From assembly GCA_027578815.1 (NCBI GenBank), contig JANBTH010000051.1:1-44680 (forward strand): a stretch of DNA of 44,680 bases, in the 5' to 3' direction. The stretch comes from Coemansia sp. RSA 1804. Taxonomy: Eukaryota > Kickxellomycota > Kickxellomycetes > Kickxellales > Kickxellaceae. Position 1 is the stretch's first letter; each line of letters starts with the position of its first letter. A model generated the notes under the pieces. The model was not told the origin of the DNA. It was given only the letters and a program-made list of their open reading frames with translations, and did not search any database. Shown here one piece after another: positions 28,627-39,200 of this stretch. The translations under genes were made by a program, and so were the position numbers.

Positions 28627-31385
28627 CTAAGAATAAAGATCGGCATCGTCATCGTCGTCGAACTGGCTATTTGCTGCGCCCGCATTGCCACCTGCGCCAG
28701 GCGCTGCTGCACCACTTTGAGCTGCTTGGTCGGTACCGCTCTCTGCAATGCCGCCCTTGGGGAACTTGAACGCGCCAAAGCCACGCGACTGCTGCATGTT
28801 CTGGGCAAACATCTCATAGCGACGGATGTCGTTGTCCGACACGGAGCGGCGTGCATAGCGCATGGCCTCTTCAAAGTGAGCAACGGTGATTTCGGGAACC
28901 AAATCAACCTCGTCTTCGTCGTCCTGCATCGCTGTGTCGTCACCTCCAGTCTCATCGCGCTCACGCATACGGCGAATGTCTGCTTCGATGTTCTCGCGGA
29001 TTGCAAGCTTGCACGCACGCTGACAGATCTCGGTCAGATCGGCACCAGAGAACCCGTGAGTCTTTTCCGAAATAAACTTCAGATCAACATTGGGCGAAAC
29101 AGGCGACTTGCGCAGCGTGGCATGGAGAATGGACAGACGCGACTCGGAGTCGGGAAGTGGAATGTAGATAAGCTGGTCAAGACGTCCAGGGCGTAGAAGC
29201 GCTCCGTCAATCTGGTCAGGCCGATTAGTGGCTCCAATAACAAACACATTCTTTTTGGCATTCATGCCATCCATCTCAGTAAGAATCTGGTTAAGAACAC
29301 GATCGCCGGCGCCTCCAGCATCTCCAGCAGAGTTTCCACGCGCCTTGGCAACCGAATCAAGCTCATCAAAGAACATGACGCACGGCGCTGCTGCACGAGC
29401 CTTATCAAAGACATCGCGCACATTGGCCTCGGACTCACCAAACCACATCGTCAAAAGCTCAGGGCCCTTGATAGAAATGAAGTTGGCCTGGCACTCGTTG
29501 GCGATAGCCTTGGCAAGAAGAGTCTTACCACAGCCAGGAGGGCCATAGAAGAGAACCCCCTTTGATGGCGACATGCCAAACTTGAGGAATTTGTCGGGGT
29601 GCTCAACAGGATACTGCACCGTTTCCTGGAGCTCACGCTTGACATTCTCAAGCCCACCGATATCGCTCCACTTGGTTGTAGGAACCTCAACAACAGTCTC
29701 ACGCAATGCCGAGGGGTTGGACACGCCAAGTGAGTACCTAAAGTCGTCCATCGTGACTGCAAGCGAGTCAAGAACCTTGGCGTCAATCTCATCCTCCTCT
29801 AGATCAATAAGATCCATCTTGCCACGGATTTGCTGCATTGCAGCCTCAGAGCACAAAGCTGCAACATCAGCACCCACATAACCGTGGGTATCAGATGCTA
29901 TCTTCTCCAGATCGACATCATCCGCAAGACGCATGTTCTTTGTGTGAATGCGCAATATCTCTAGACGCCCAATGGGGTCAGGGATTCCAATATCAATCTC
30001 GCGATCAAACCGCCCAAAGCGACGAAGAGCCGGATCGATAGAGTTTGGCCGATTAGTCGCTGCCATCACAACAACGTTAGAGCGGGCCTTGATGCCATCC
30101 ATAAGAGTAAGCAGCTGAGACACAACACGCCGTTCGACCTCGCCGTTTGTCTTTTCACGCTTTGGCGCAATAGAGTCAATTTCATCAATGAAGATGATTG
30201 CTGGGCTGTTCTTCTCAGCCTCCTCAAAGGCCTTGCGCAAGTTAGACTCTGATTCGCCAGCCATCTTGGACATGATCTCGGGACCATTGATCAGGAAGAA
30301 AAATGCTCCTGTCTCGTTGGCAACCGCACGCGCAATCAGAGTCTTACCGGTACCTGGAGGACCAAACATAAGGATTCCGCGAGGTGGCTTAATGCCAATC
30401 GATTTGAATAGCTGAGGATAGCGCAGAGGAAGCTCAATAAGCTCGCGAATCTGGGCCATCTGCTTACGGCAGCCGCCAATGTCATCGTAGCCTACGGCAT
30501 TGAGTTCTTGTTCCTCGTCTTCGCGCTTAACAGGCTCGCCTTCGGTATGGATAACAGTCTCGGATGAAACAATACAATACTCATCGGGGTCTGTTTCAAC
30601 AATCTTAAATTCGACTGCACGCATGCCAGCGCGTACCACAAAAGTATCGCCCTTTCTGACGGGACGGAAGCTGTTGAGGAAGTAAGGCTTCAGATAGACC
30701 TCAAACAGATCGCCTGTTATGCCCTCAATTGTGTCATCAATAGGCAGCACGTGGATGCGCTTGCCGTTGCCAATGTTGGGCAGGGGATGGATAGACACAA
30801 TGTCTCCAAGACGGGTCCGGATGTTGTTGCGCGCAACACGGTGGAGCTGTATCTTATTGTTCTCACAATCCTCCGAAGGAAGTACAATAAGCACAGTGTC
30901 CTTGCGTTTTTTGCCTTTGACTAGAATGATGTCGCCACGGAAAAGATTAAGTTTGTCGAGCGTGTTTTGGGATATGACCGCCACAGAAGCATCATCGGTT
31001 GTTGCGTCATCGATGATGAGCTTGTTCGGAGCGGCTTTCTTGCGCAGAATAGCTGTTGCAAGATCGTGCTCCGAACCGGCTGGCTTCTCGTTAAGGTCGA
31101 TGCTCTGATCGTTTCTAATAGATGACAAGCAATAAAGATGAGTTTACACAACAGTTTAGTGCTGAAGAAAACACAGAACAGAACAGCCAACACTCACAAA
31201 TAGAATCAATATTGAGCATTCAAATCATGAATTCAAAATTGCAGATTCGACTTTATGGTTCACATCTTTCTACAAGGTAAATAATGTTCAAACGCCAGTG
31301 CACGCTGGTTTTGGAACTTTTCGATAAATTAACAGATGCAAATGATGTGAACTTACTGAAGAACTGGCTTGTCTTCGCTGGACAT
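28627..31385 (-). CDS. CDC48: Cdc48/p97 AAA ATPase
   Basis: Hexameric segregase that unfolds ubiquitylated clients for the proteasome, ERAD and membrane fusion. Exon 1 is only 31385-31357 (29 nt, MSSEDKPVL plus two bases of a Gln codon). A 242-nt intron (CA|GTAAGT ... ATTAG) leads to exon 2, 31114-28627; product 838 aa, matching the usual 800-840. N domain ('LFRGDIILVKGKKRKDTV'), D1 Walker A 'GPPGTGKT' near 263 with Walker B 'IIFIDEIDSIAP', D2 Walker A 'GPPGCGKT' near 535 with 'FFDELDSVAKARG', pore 'MWFGESE' and Arg fingers ('ALRRFGRFDREID', 'ALLRPGRLDQLI') are all intact. The C-terminal tail is acidic and ends 'DADLYS', close to the conserved tail that binds PUB/PUL cofactors. The long antisense frames are shadows. 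Confidence 0.97.
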
Positions 31386-31878
31386 GGTGACGAAAATGTA
31401 AGAAACTCGGACTTTCTACTTTGGAATAATAAAATAAAAATACTAAGCTAAAAGAAGAAAAAAAACCTTGTTGCAATGTAAAAGAGAAAGCGAGTACTCA
31501 AACAGACACTAAAGTTGCAAAAAAGCTTGAAAAGGACAAGAAGAAAGGAGAGAAGCAAAAGGAATAGGGTAGAATGCTCTTTTTCAGCCAAATACCAGGT
31601 GTTGCGACGTGATTCTGGAGAAAGAGAAAGCTCGTCATTCCATTCTTTTGCTGCAAAGCCCGCAGTATCCTGCAAATGAAGTAAAGGCACGTAAGCCGGG
31701 AAACAAGAGCCTTTTTCCCTTTGGTTTTGCCTGATTCAATGCGCATTGAGGGCTTTCAGGCCAAAGGGTGGCCGCGTCATCATTTTCAAAAAATACAGCA
31801 CTATGTTACTACGCGATAATCCATCAGCCTTTAATTAATTAGGACCGGCTAATCCCTCACGTGAGGATAACCAGGCCC
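31386..31878. other. Intergenic region, CDC48 promoter side
   Basis: 5' flank of CDC48 and 3' flank of the HIT-family gene, both minus strand. On the minus strand the stretch 31440-31570 is pyrimidine-rich (CTTTT/TTCTT runs), typical of strongly expressed fungal genes. No further gene seen. Confidence 0.4.
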
Positions 31879-32400
31879 TCATTTCCATGCCAAAGCGCTT
31901 TTCATGTCTACATCAGTTTTCTCGAGCCTTTCGATAAGATGCTTGCTCAAGATGAACCCACGGCCGCCGTCTTTTGGGAACATAAGCTCTGCATATCTGG
32001 GCTTAAACGGTAAGCCGAGACAGTGCATGTGAAGGTGATGGACGCTGTTGAATGGCGGTACATGGAAGCCAAATCGCGTCTTCTCTTCCGAAAACCCCGC
32101 TTCTCGAAGCAGGCGCTGCCCGAGGGAGAGCATCTGAATGACCAGTTCCTGGTCGTCGGTCGTTAGCTCTTTGACAGTTCCATAATGCTTACGTGGGACA
32201 ACAAGCAAATGCAGTGCTGCATCAGGCTTTCTGTCATGGAATGCAATAAAGTTCTCGTCCTCAAAGACTATATGCGCCAAGTCCGATGGGTTGCAAAAAG
32301 CACAGTATAGTGGCTTCTTTTGTCCTCTCATCAGCCAGTATCCAGATCCAAGTACTGTGAGCGCTCCAGCAAAACCAAAGAGAGCACGCCCAGGAAGCAT
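31879..32400 (-). CDS. HIT-family nucleotide hydrolase (HINT3-like) with N-terminal membrane segment
   Basis: 173 aa, ATG at 32400. Residues about 5-25 are hydrophobic ('ALFGFAGALTVLGSGYWLM') and may anchor or target it, possibly to mitochondria. The HIT domain follows: 'YCAFCNPSD' (C33, C36), 'FEDENFIAFHDRKP', 'HLLVVPRKH' and the histidine triad 'HHLHMHCLG' (H122, H124, H126) that forms the AMP-transferring active site. The order matches HINT3/Hnt-type enzymes, which hydrolyse adenosine 5'-monophosphoramidates and acyl-adenylates. No zinc finger or FHA part, so it is not aprataxin. The N-terminal hydrophobic stretch is unusual for the family. Confidence 0.9.
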   Translation of the reverse strand: MLPGRALFGFAGALTVLGSGYWLMRGQKKPLYCAFCNPSDLAHIVFEDENFIAFHDRKPDAALHLLVVPRKHYGTVKELTTDDQELVIQMLSLGQRLLREAGFSEEKTRFGFHVPPFNSVHHLHMHCLGLPFKPRYAELMFPKDGGRGFILSKHLIERLEKTDVDMKSALAWK

Positions 32401-33657
32401 CCCAGGTGCCGACTTGCTATTGTTCTTGCAAGGGGATCAAAGTTTGCTTGTTAACATGCAAACGCACTGACAACTGTAGTTGTTTGGCCGACGTTACTAG
32501 GGAAAAAAGCAAACAATTGCGCTGATCTGTTCAATATTAGATATTCTGCAAAGACGAAAAATACACCAGATACAGTATGATGCTTCTTTGTCTGTATTTT
32601 TTTCTCCAATGAAACATGTGTATGAATGAAACCCCCCATGCCATTATGGTCATGCATCAAACATATCATCAATCCTCTGTTTGTTCCCTGAAATTTGTCA
32701 AATACTCAAATGGGATCACAGGGTTGCTAATATGAGACATTCAGGCTCTTTTGCATTACTCAAAATCTAAATTGACATAAAGTGACAACAATCTCGGCAG
32801 TGTATAATGCCATCTAGTGCGTGGTATACCTTGTTTATTGCTATGGTCATGTAGAGCAGTATCGTTATTTAGCATAAACCAGGCGAGTTCCACCAGTACC
32901 TCGACCAGCCAGGCTGTTTGGCTCATACCGCACACTTTCCTGACAAAGCCAACGCGTAGGGTTTTAAATGACATAATTTTGTGCTTGTGGATAACACTTT
33001 TTACTTTTATCTTTCTTCACAAAACCTGTAAAACACAATATAAAGGGAATTGCTTGTTTATTCTTTCGAACAAAGCTTCCCTAAATATAGTGTGTCTGTT
33101 TTCCAGCAGCCTCAGTATACTCAGCAAATAATAATGATAATAAAAGAGGGATTCCGTTCACAGCAACATTGCCAAATGTCGAGAAACAAGTACATTTATT
33201 GACAATTGTTCCAGTAGCCACGATTTTTATTGTACTTATTTTTGTTTTGCAGCTTTTTTTCAATTTTTCGGAGGCGGATGGATGTTGCGCTCTTGCTACA
33301 AACACAATATCCTTGCTTGGAACAAACAAAATCAATGAAAACATTATAGCTTCATATCATATTTGATATGCAAGATACATGGGTCTATTTCGCTTTGAAT
33401 TATTCTCACGTCGCAAGCAGGATTAAAATAAAAGGCAAAAGAAAGATGGCAGAATATATAAATAATGGTAAAGTTCTGCTGCAATATATAGCTTGAGAGC
33501 CCTTATTACTGCTGTTTCTCAAATCCCAAGTTGTAATATGCCACTGTAAAACATTAATATCTCCTTGTATTTCCCTATTACTCCCCAGCTCTCTCTCTCT
33601 CTCTTTTATGAAACAAGCGGATATCTATATTTTAATGCTCATTCTGATAAAACAAAA
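32401..33657. other. Long AT-rich intergenic region
   Basis: About 1.26 kb with no confident gene. The best candidate is a minus-strand ATG frame at 32974-32756 (72 codons, 'LVEVLVELAWFMLNNDTAL'), unrecognised and weak. A CT-dinucleotide run near 33589-33605 precedes the gene at 33658 and is probably part of its promoter or leader. Confidence 0.35.
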
Positions 33658-34155
33658 ATGAGAGGCGCACAAGCACACATTTCGTGGACCGATTCTATGG
33701 CCAGCTCGGTAACAATATCGGGTAGCCGTTCTTTGGTTATGCGTCAGCGCGGTGGCAGAAGACTGGTACGTCAAGCACATAGGCTTTCAAACCAATCATA
33801 TGTAGAATCGGTACATCAGTTGATTCGCAATATAAACCCATCAATGATATCAGAAGAACCAGAAACGATAGTTGTGCCAACAGTATATCGCAATGCTCAG
33901 GACGGCCGTCCGAGGAATACAGATGCGTTACAAAACTACAGTGAAGCATCGCTTTCGTGGTACAGCATTGAAGACAGCCTGGCCAATTCAGATGGATCTG
34001 AGGGGCTGACCCGTATTACAATGGCCAAGCGCGCTGTAAGGAGGATGGCTCGACAGCTGTTTCGACTGATCAGGTACTATGTGGGTAAATTTGTGGACAA
34101 TTACAGTGCCACTGTCGCTGTGCATCGCCCATACCAGTTCGTGAGATACTATTGA
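33658..34155 (+). CDS. Small Arg-rich protein, unknown function
   Basis: 165 aa from the ATG at 33658 (AAAAATGAGA); the frame opens earlier only at a TTG. It starts 'MRGAQAHISWTDSMASS' and contains Arg clusters ('RQRGGRRLVRQAHRL'). Near the C-terminus is a basic amphipathic helix ('MAKRAVRRMARQLFRLIRYY') and it ends in aromatic residues ('PYQFVRYY'). No known domain, signal peptide or membrane span. It faces, tail-to-tail, the gene at 34642-35100, which begins with a similar 'LEWTNSM' and has a like-placed basic helix and Tyr-rich end. I infer an inverted duplicate, strongly diverged. The helix might bind membrane or nucleic acid, but that is only a guess. Confidence 0.6.
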   Translation: MRGAQAHISWTDSMASSVTISGSRSLVMRQRGGRRLVRQAHRLSNQSYVESVHQLIRNINPSMISEEPETIVVPTVYRNAQDGRPRNTDALQNYSEASLSWYSIEDSLANSDGSEGLTRITMAKRAVRRMARQLFRLIRYYVGKFVDNYSATVAVHRPYQFVRYY

Positions 34156-34641
34156 TTTTACATTGCTGAAAGAAATAAGTGCCATCAGGCGGACGGCGTA
34201 AACGGCAGTGCAGGACTGAATGCGCTTTTTTATCAGCGGAATAGCTGTAATTTGCAAACCGGAACAAGCAACTGCAACGCAAAACCAACACCAACGCCAG
34301 CGAGTTCCGTCAAAGTTCTGCTGTCTACACTCAGACGCCGTCCTTTGACAGCGGTGCAAACGACCCTGCTGCAAGCCTGTTTTTCATGCTGCATTTATTC
34401 ACTATACTGGTTTCCTATCCTCGCTCTTTCAATATTATATGACATAAAACGGATCTGAACTGTATGCACGGACAATGTAGGACATTTGTCCACATCGTTG
34501 AGATAAATAGTGCTTTATTTCTTGTTTGAAAGCCAAACGAAACCCCCCCAAAAACAAAGAAATCCAGCAAGTGGAATAATAGAACGCCATCAAAAAGATA
34601 ATGTACAGATATAGGCAAAAAATGTTGCTTGTCGCTGTCTA
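34156..34641. other. Intergenic region between convergent small genes
   Basis: Shared 3' flank of the two small Arg-rich genes. Short frames only; no supported feature. Confidence 0.35.
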
Positions 34642-35100
34642 TTAGTACAGCGACACGGAGTAGTAGCCATCAGCTCCATGCGATCCATTTGCTGTGTGCG
34701 ATGAGATAAACGCGCCGCTGAAAAGCCTGAACCTTCGCACAATGGACTCCTTAATGCGGTGTCCAAATCCAAACTGCATCTTCGCATCAGCGTTGTTGGC
34801 GACATCAGCATTGGTTTGCTCCGAATCAGATCTTGTGACTGGCGCGCTTTGGCGAACTATCGATTGGGGTTCTCGGGATGTGCTATGCTGGGTTGTAGGT
34901 GCCCCGCCAGATGAAGAGAGACCAGGTGCAGCGCTTCTAATCTGCAATGGCCGGGTGTTGGCAGCCACTTCGTCCGACCTGGCTGCAATCCGTTCTTGCG
35001 CCGCAGAGTTGGCTGCTGGTTCCACTGCAAGCTCCATGAGCGTGGTATCCGACTGCATGGAGTTTGTCCACTCGAGGCGGCGGCGCTGGCGTCTAGGCAT
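34642..35100 (-). CDS. Small Arg-rich protein, probable diverged paralogue
   Basis: 152 aa from the ATG at 35100; the frame opens earlier only at a TTG. It starts with an Arg-rich patch and 'RRLEWTNSM', has a long Ala/Ser/Thr-rich middle, then a basic helix ('HRIKESIVRRFRLFSGAF') and a Tyr-rich end ('GYYSVSLY'). No known domain. Shared points with the convergent gene at 33658-34155 are W-T-[DN]-S-M near residue 10-15, the C-terminal basic helix and a terminal Tyr. Composition is GC-richer than that neighbour. The low-complexity middle makes alignment uncertain. Confidence 0.55.
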   Translation of the reverse strand: MPRRQRRRLEWTNSMQSDTTLMELAVEPAANSAAQERIAARSDEVAANTRPLQIRSAAPGLSSSGGAPTTQHSTSREPQSIVRQSAPVTRSDSEQTNADVANNADAKMQFGFGHRIKESIVRRFRLFSGAFISSHTANGSHGADGYYSVSLY

Positions 35101-36264
35101 ATTGCTTTCTGTTGGAGAGAGGCAGATGTGTATGTTTCTTCTCTTGGAAGTATCGTTTGTGTGGTTAGAAGTAAGATAAGGAGGCAAAAAGTGAGCCAAA
35201 TAACAAAAGAGAACAAAGGAACGGATAGCTCGATATTTTGACCAACGGAACGGAGGTTCGCAACAGACAAACTTGGAGAAAGGAAAACCGCCCTGCTTTT
35301 AAACGAAAGCTTCTTTCCGTACACTGGAGGATAAAAAAGGTTTCCACCCCTTCCTGCCCAGCCTATGATGTTTTCTTGTTGCAAAACCTACCTACCTATG
35401 ACATGCATGCACATTCTCCACGCAGAAAAGCCAGCACCCACCGGTTTTTTCTACTGAAGAAATCGCCTTCTCACAGATTGATACTTCGCCATGTCGAATC
35501 GCGTGCTTTGCAAGCGGCCACAGCCTTAGAGTATAGAAAATGCACAACATGGAATGATTGCCAGCATGATTCGACTTTTTGGGCACCTGAAAATTGCTCA
35601 TGTGTCCTGCCAGATGTCCCCCTTTTTTCCTCATCTAGCTTTCAAAGCATTGTCCACCAACTTCAGCCTTCAAGCCTTGGAGGGGAGGTTATTCGCCATC
35701 GATGGAGCAGCTCTTCTCCTTTCAGCTTCCGGATACACCGGCTCCCTGAAACGGACGTCAGGATGCTCTGCTGCTCAAGCTGAAAAGCTGCTATTAGAGA
35801 CTGTGTTTCGAGTCTGAGGCTATGCTACTGACCAACTAAGCCATGCACCAGCTTTCCTAAAGCATTGACTTAGCTATGATTCGAATGGAAAGACTGCAGT
35901 GGATCTAGAAGGATAGAAAGAACCGTGTCATTTTCACTCCTTACCGCCGCAAGCTAAGCTATCGTTTATTCAACAGTGCAATCATTGACTGTACGGCCAT
36001 CCCATGCCTTCATCTCAAGCCTAGTACATTTCTTTCTCTCAAAGTTAAACACGGATACATTCAAGTGTTCTTAGACCCTTGGATCAGATCAGAACGCATG
36101 GAGAAAGAAAATCTTTCTCGCCACATTCATCATTGCTTACTTCTTATGATTGTTTGCTTTTAAGTCTTCTTTTTCTTTCTGTTACTGGTGAAAGTTTATG
36201 CTCTTTTTTGTTTTCATCTTGGAATTTACATTGTGGTGAGTAAAGTTAAAACTACTCGCTGATA
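35101..36264. other. Divergent intergenic region upstream of MSH3
   Basis: About 1.16 kb between the small gene (-) and MSH3 (+). One ATG frame at 35554-35817 is listed separately. 36130-36230 is pyrimidine-rich and probably the MSH3 promoter. No TATA element seen near the MSH3 start. Confidence 0.35.
35554..35817 (+). CDS. Candidate 87-residue ORF, unknown
   Basis: ATG at 35554 to TGA at 35817. Content looks protein-like ('FKALSTNFSLQALEGRLFAI', 'SAAQAEKLLLETVFRV') but matches nothing I know, and no flanking splice sites make it longer. It may be chance. It sits about 450 bases upstream of MSH3 on the same strand. Confidence 0.25.
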   Translation: MIASMIRLFGHLKIAHVSCQMSPFFPHLAFKALSTNFSLQALEGRLFAIDGAALLLSASGYTGSLKRTSGCSAAQAEKLLLETVFRV

Positions 36265-39200
36265 ATGGGCGCGTCAAAACGGGTTCAGGTGTCGCTGTCC
36301 TCCTTTTTCAAACAAAAGCAGAAGAGTCAGAATATAGCCAAAGGCAGCAGTGGATCGGGATCCGCCAGCGATATCAATCACTTGCCTCATGCTCCAAGCG
36401 AAAATCACACACCGTCTCTGGTTAAAACACGTACAAGTACCTCGGGCGTCACATTGGAACGTTCCACCAAGCGCAGGCGGGTTCTCAGCGATGATGAAGG
36501 TAGCAGCTACAGTAACAAGGATGATGACGACGACAGTGTATATCGGGTGGAAATTGAGTCAAAGGAGCAATTGAGCACTTCAAGTAAAAAGAAGGCTGAT
36601 GTGAAGCTGTCTAAACCACACGGTTCTGATCGCAACAGCAGGAATACGCTTGTACAATCGGTGTCCGACGCTGCCGATATGATGCAAGGGTTGCAAATGC
36701 GGATGGCCAACAGCAGGGAGTCGGAGAGTTTCTCAGCACTGACGCAGGTGCCAACAGGATCGCTTGAACAAACGTCTATACAGCTTGTGCAGCGCAAGAG
36801 AGGGGTAAAGTACACACCGCTTGAGACACAGGTTCTTGATGCAAAGGAACAACATCCAGATATGCTACTGGCTGTCGAGGTAGGATACAAATACAGGTTC
36901 TTTGGAGAAGACGCGCGAATAGCATCCAGAGTTCTAGGAATAATGTGCACTACAGCCAACAATTTCTACAATGCCAGTATTCCCGCACCGCGACTGATGG
37001 TTCACATCCGCAGACTGGTTCGTGCCGGGTACAAGGTCGGTGTGATGCGGCAATCTGAAACAGCGGCATTAAAGGCAGTTGGCGATAACAAAAGTGCACC
37101 GTTTTCCCGCAAGATTGCTGATGTATATACTTTGGGTACAATTGTTGAGGAGGTTGGAGATTTGTCGCATGCGGAAAGCGGTAATGAAAAGTATCTAATG
37201 TGCTTTACCGAGAGCCGACATGACAACAAGGACAAGCGCGTAAAAATTGGCATGCTTGCTGTTCAGATAACAACCGGAGACGTTGTCTACGACTACTTTG
37301 AGGATGGATATCTGCGAAGCTCTTTGGAAACCAGGCTGATGCATTTGCAGCCTGGCGAGATAATCATACCTCCATGCTTGTCTGGAGAAACATTAAAGAC
37401 TCTGTCAGCGTATGTCGGATACATTATAAGCGACGAGAAACCCCAGGAACCACTGCTGGAACATGCAGATCGGACAGGAATACGTGTGACATTTACCGAT
37501 CCAGAACTTTTGGATTTTTCTGCCGCTTCGAGCGCAATTATTAACTTTTACGCAAAGAACAACGCGAGCACCATTGCGTCATATGCCTTGAATCTGCCCA
37601 CGCTTGTTTCTTCAGCATTGGCGATGATTATAAACTATCTGGGCGCATTTAATCTGACGCATGTTATGCTCACAAGGCAAGACGATAGTAGCAATTTGAG
37701 TGCGTCGGCGGAACCCTTTGCGCCATTCCATACAAGACTACACATGCTGTTGTCTGCTACAACTCTTCAAGCGCTAAACATATTCACTGTACCAAACGTA
37801 ACCCACGATTCTGAGCAGACAGCGATTGCACTGAAGGAATTGCTTAGGCCAGGTGGGCGAGCAGCAGGCAGCCATAGTTCACGCATGAATGACAGTGACG
37901 GATCGTTGTTCAGCGTCATGGACTTTACTCGCTCTCAGTTTGGACGGCGCATGCTTCGTCGATGGATAGCACATCCACTTGTCTCACAAGCAAAGCTGCA
38001 GGATCGCATAGATTCTGTAGAATATCTCAAGGGTGTGGTGGTTAGCTCTAAAGAAGACATTGCATTTGACAGTGGCGTACCAGCTTACGAGTCAAAGAAA
38101 GTTCTATTAGGTATGCATAACAAGATTGGCCAGATGGTGGATATTGAGCGTGGGTTGTGCAGAATCCACTACGGCCAGGCAAGCACGCAGGAGCTTTTGC
38201 GCATATTGCGTAGCCTGGCGACAGCAGTGTCTCTTGTACCGGTCGATACAGACATTGCAGAACCTCGCCTGCTCGCAGAAACACTAAGCTCTGAAATATG
38301 GTCCCAAGAGCTACGGGAGGAGGTTTTATCGTGGATGAACCAGATAGACCATCAAAGCGCTAAGAGGGGAAGGAAAGAAACGTTGTTTTCTCGAGGCACG
38401 CTACATGATACATTGCAAAAGTGTCATTCAAGGGTGGAGCAGGTCGAATCAGAGCTTGGGTCGTCGATTGATCAAGTGCGCTCGATTCTAAAGGACGAAA
38501 GCATCGAGTTTAAAAGCATATCAGGCATTGACTATCTAATAGATGTTAAAAACGCAATTGCAAAGTCGGTTCCGCTTGATTGGGTCAAAATTTCTGGAAC
38601 AAAATCCAACTCTCGCTTCCACACGCCGTACATTATCAGCAAGCTTGCAGAAAGAGAACGCTGCCGGGAGACCTTGCAGCAAACAGCAAAGGGCGCATAT
38701 TTAACATTTCTGGCGAAGATATCTGGCAAATACTCGGAGTTAAGACGGCTGGCAAGCTCACTAGCAACCCTTGATGCGTTGTTTTCACTTGCAATACTTG
38801 CAAGCAGGGACGGATACTGCAAACCCGAGTTTACTGACACTGCAGAGAATGACTATGCAACAATTGATGTCGCCGATGCGGTCAACCCAGTTCTTAGCAG
38901 CACTAATCCAACATATGTGGCAAACTCTATTTCTTTGGGCCATGCGGATGGCAATGGACATCGGTCCCGAGCAATGATTCTAACTGGTCCCAATGCTGGT
39001 GGAAAGAGCTCTTTGATTCGCACAGTGGCGCTGACAAGCATCATGGCTCAGTGTGGATCGTATGTTCCTGCTAGCCGTGCAAGACTCAGTATCATTGACG
39101 CTATATTTACCCGAATGGGCGCGAGCGACAACCTGATGGGAGGTGAAAGCACTTTTATGGTTGAGATGCGCGAAACCGAGGAGCTGATGCGCCAAGCAAC

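Noticed and set aside
28510..29196. Plus-strand 228-codon frame at the 3' end of CDC48
   Set aside because: Antisense to the strongly conserved D2 domain of Cdc48 and starting in a low-complexity A-rich stretch.
32756..32974. Minus-strand ATG frame of 72 codons upstream of the HIT-family gene
   Set aside because: Somewhat protein-like but no family, no flanking evidence; kept only as a note in the intergenic entry.
35238..35783. Plus-strand 181-codon frame upstream of MSH3
   Set aside because: Opens at a TTG, has no good ATG start near it and no recognisable content.
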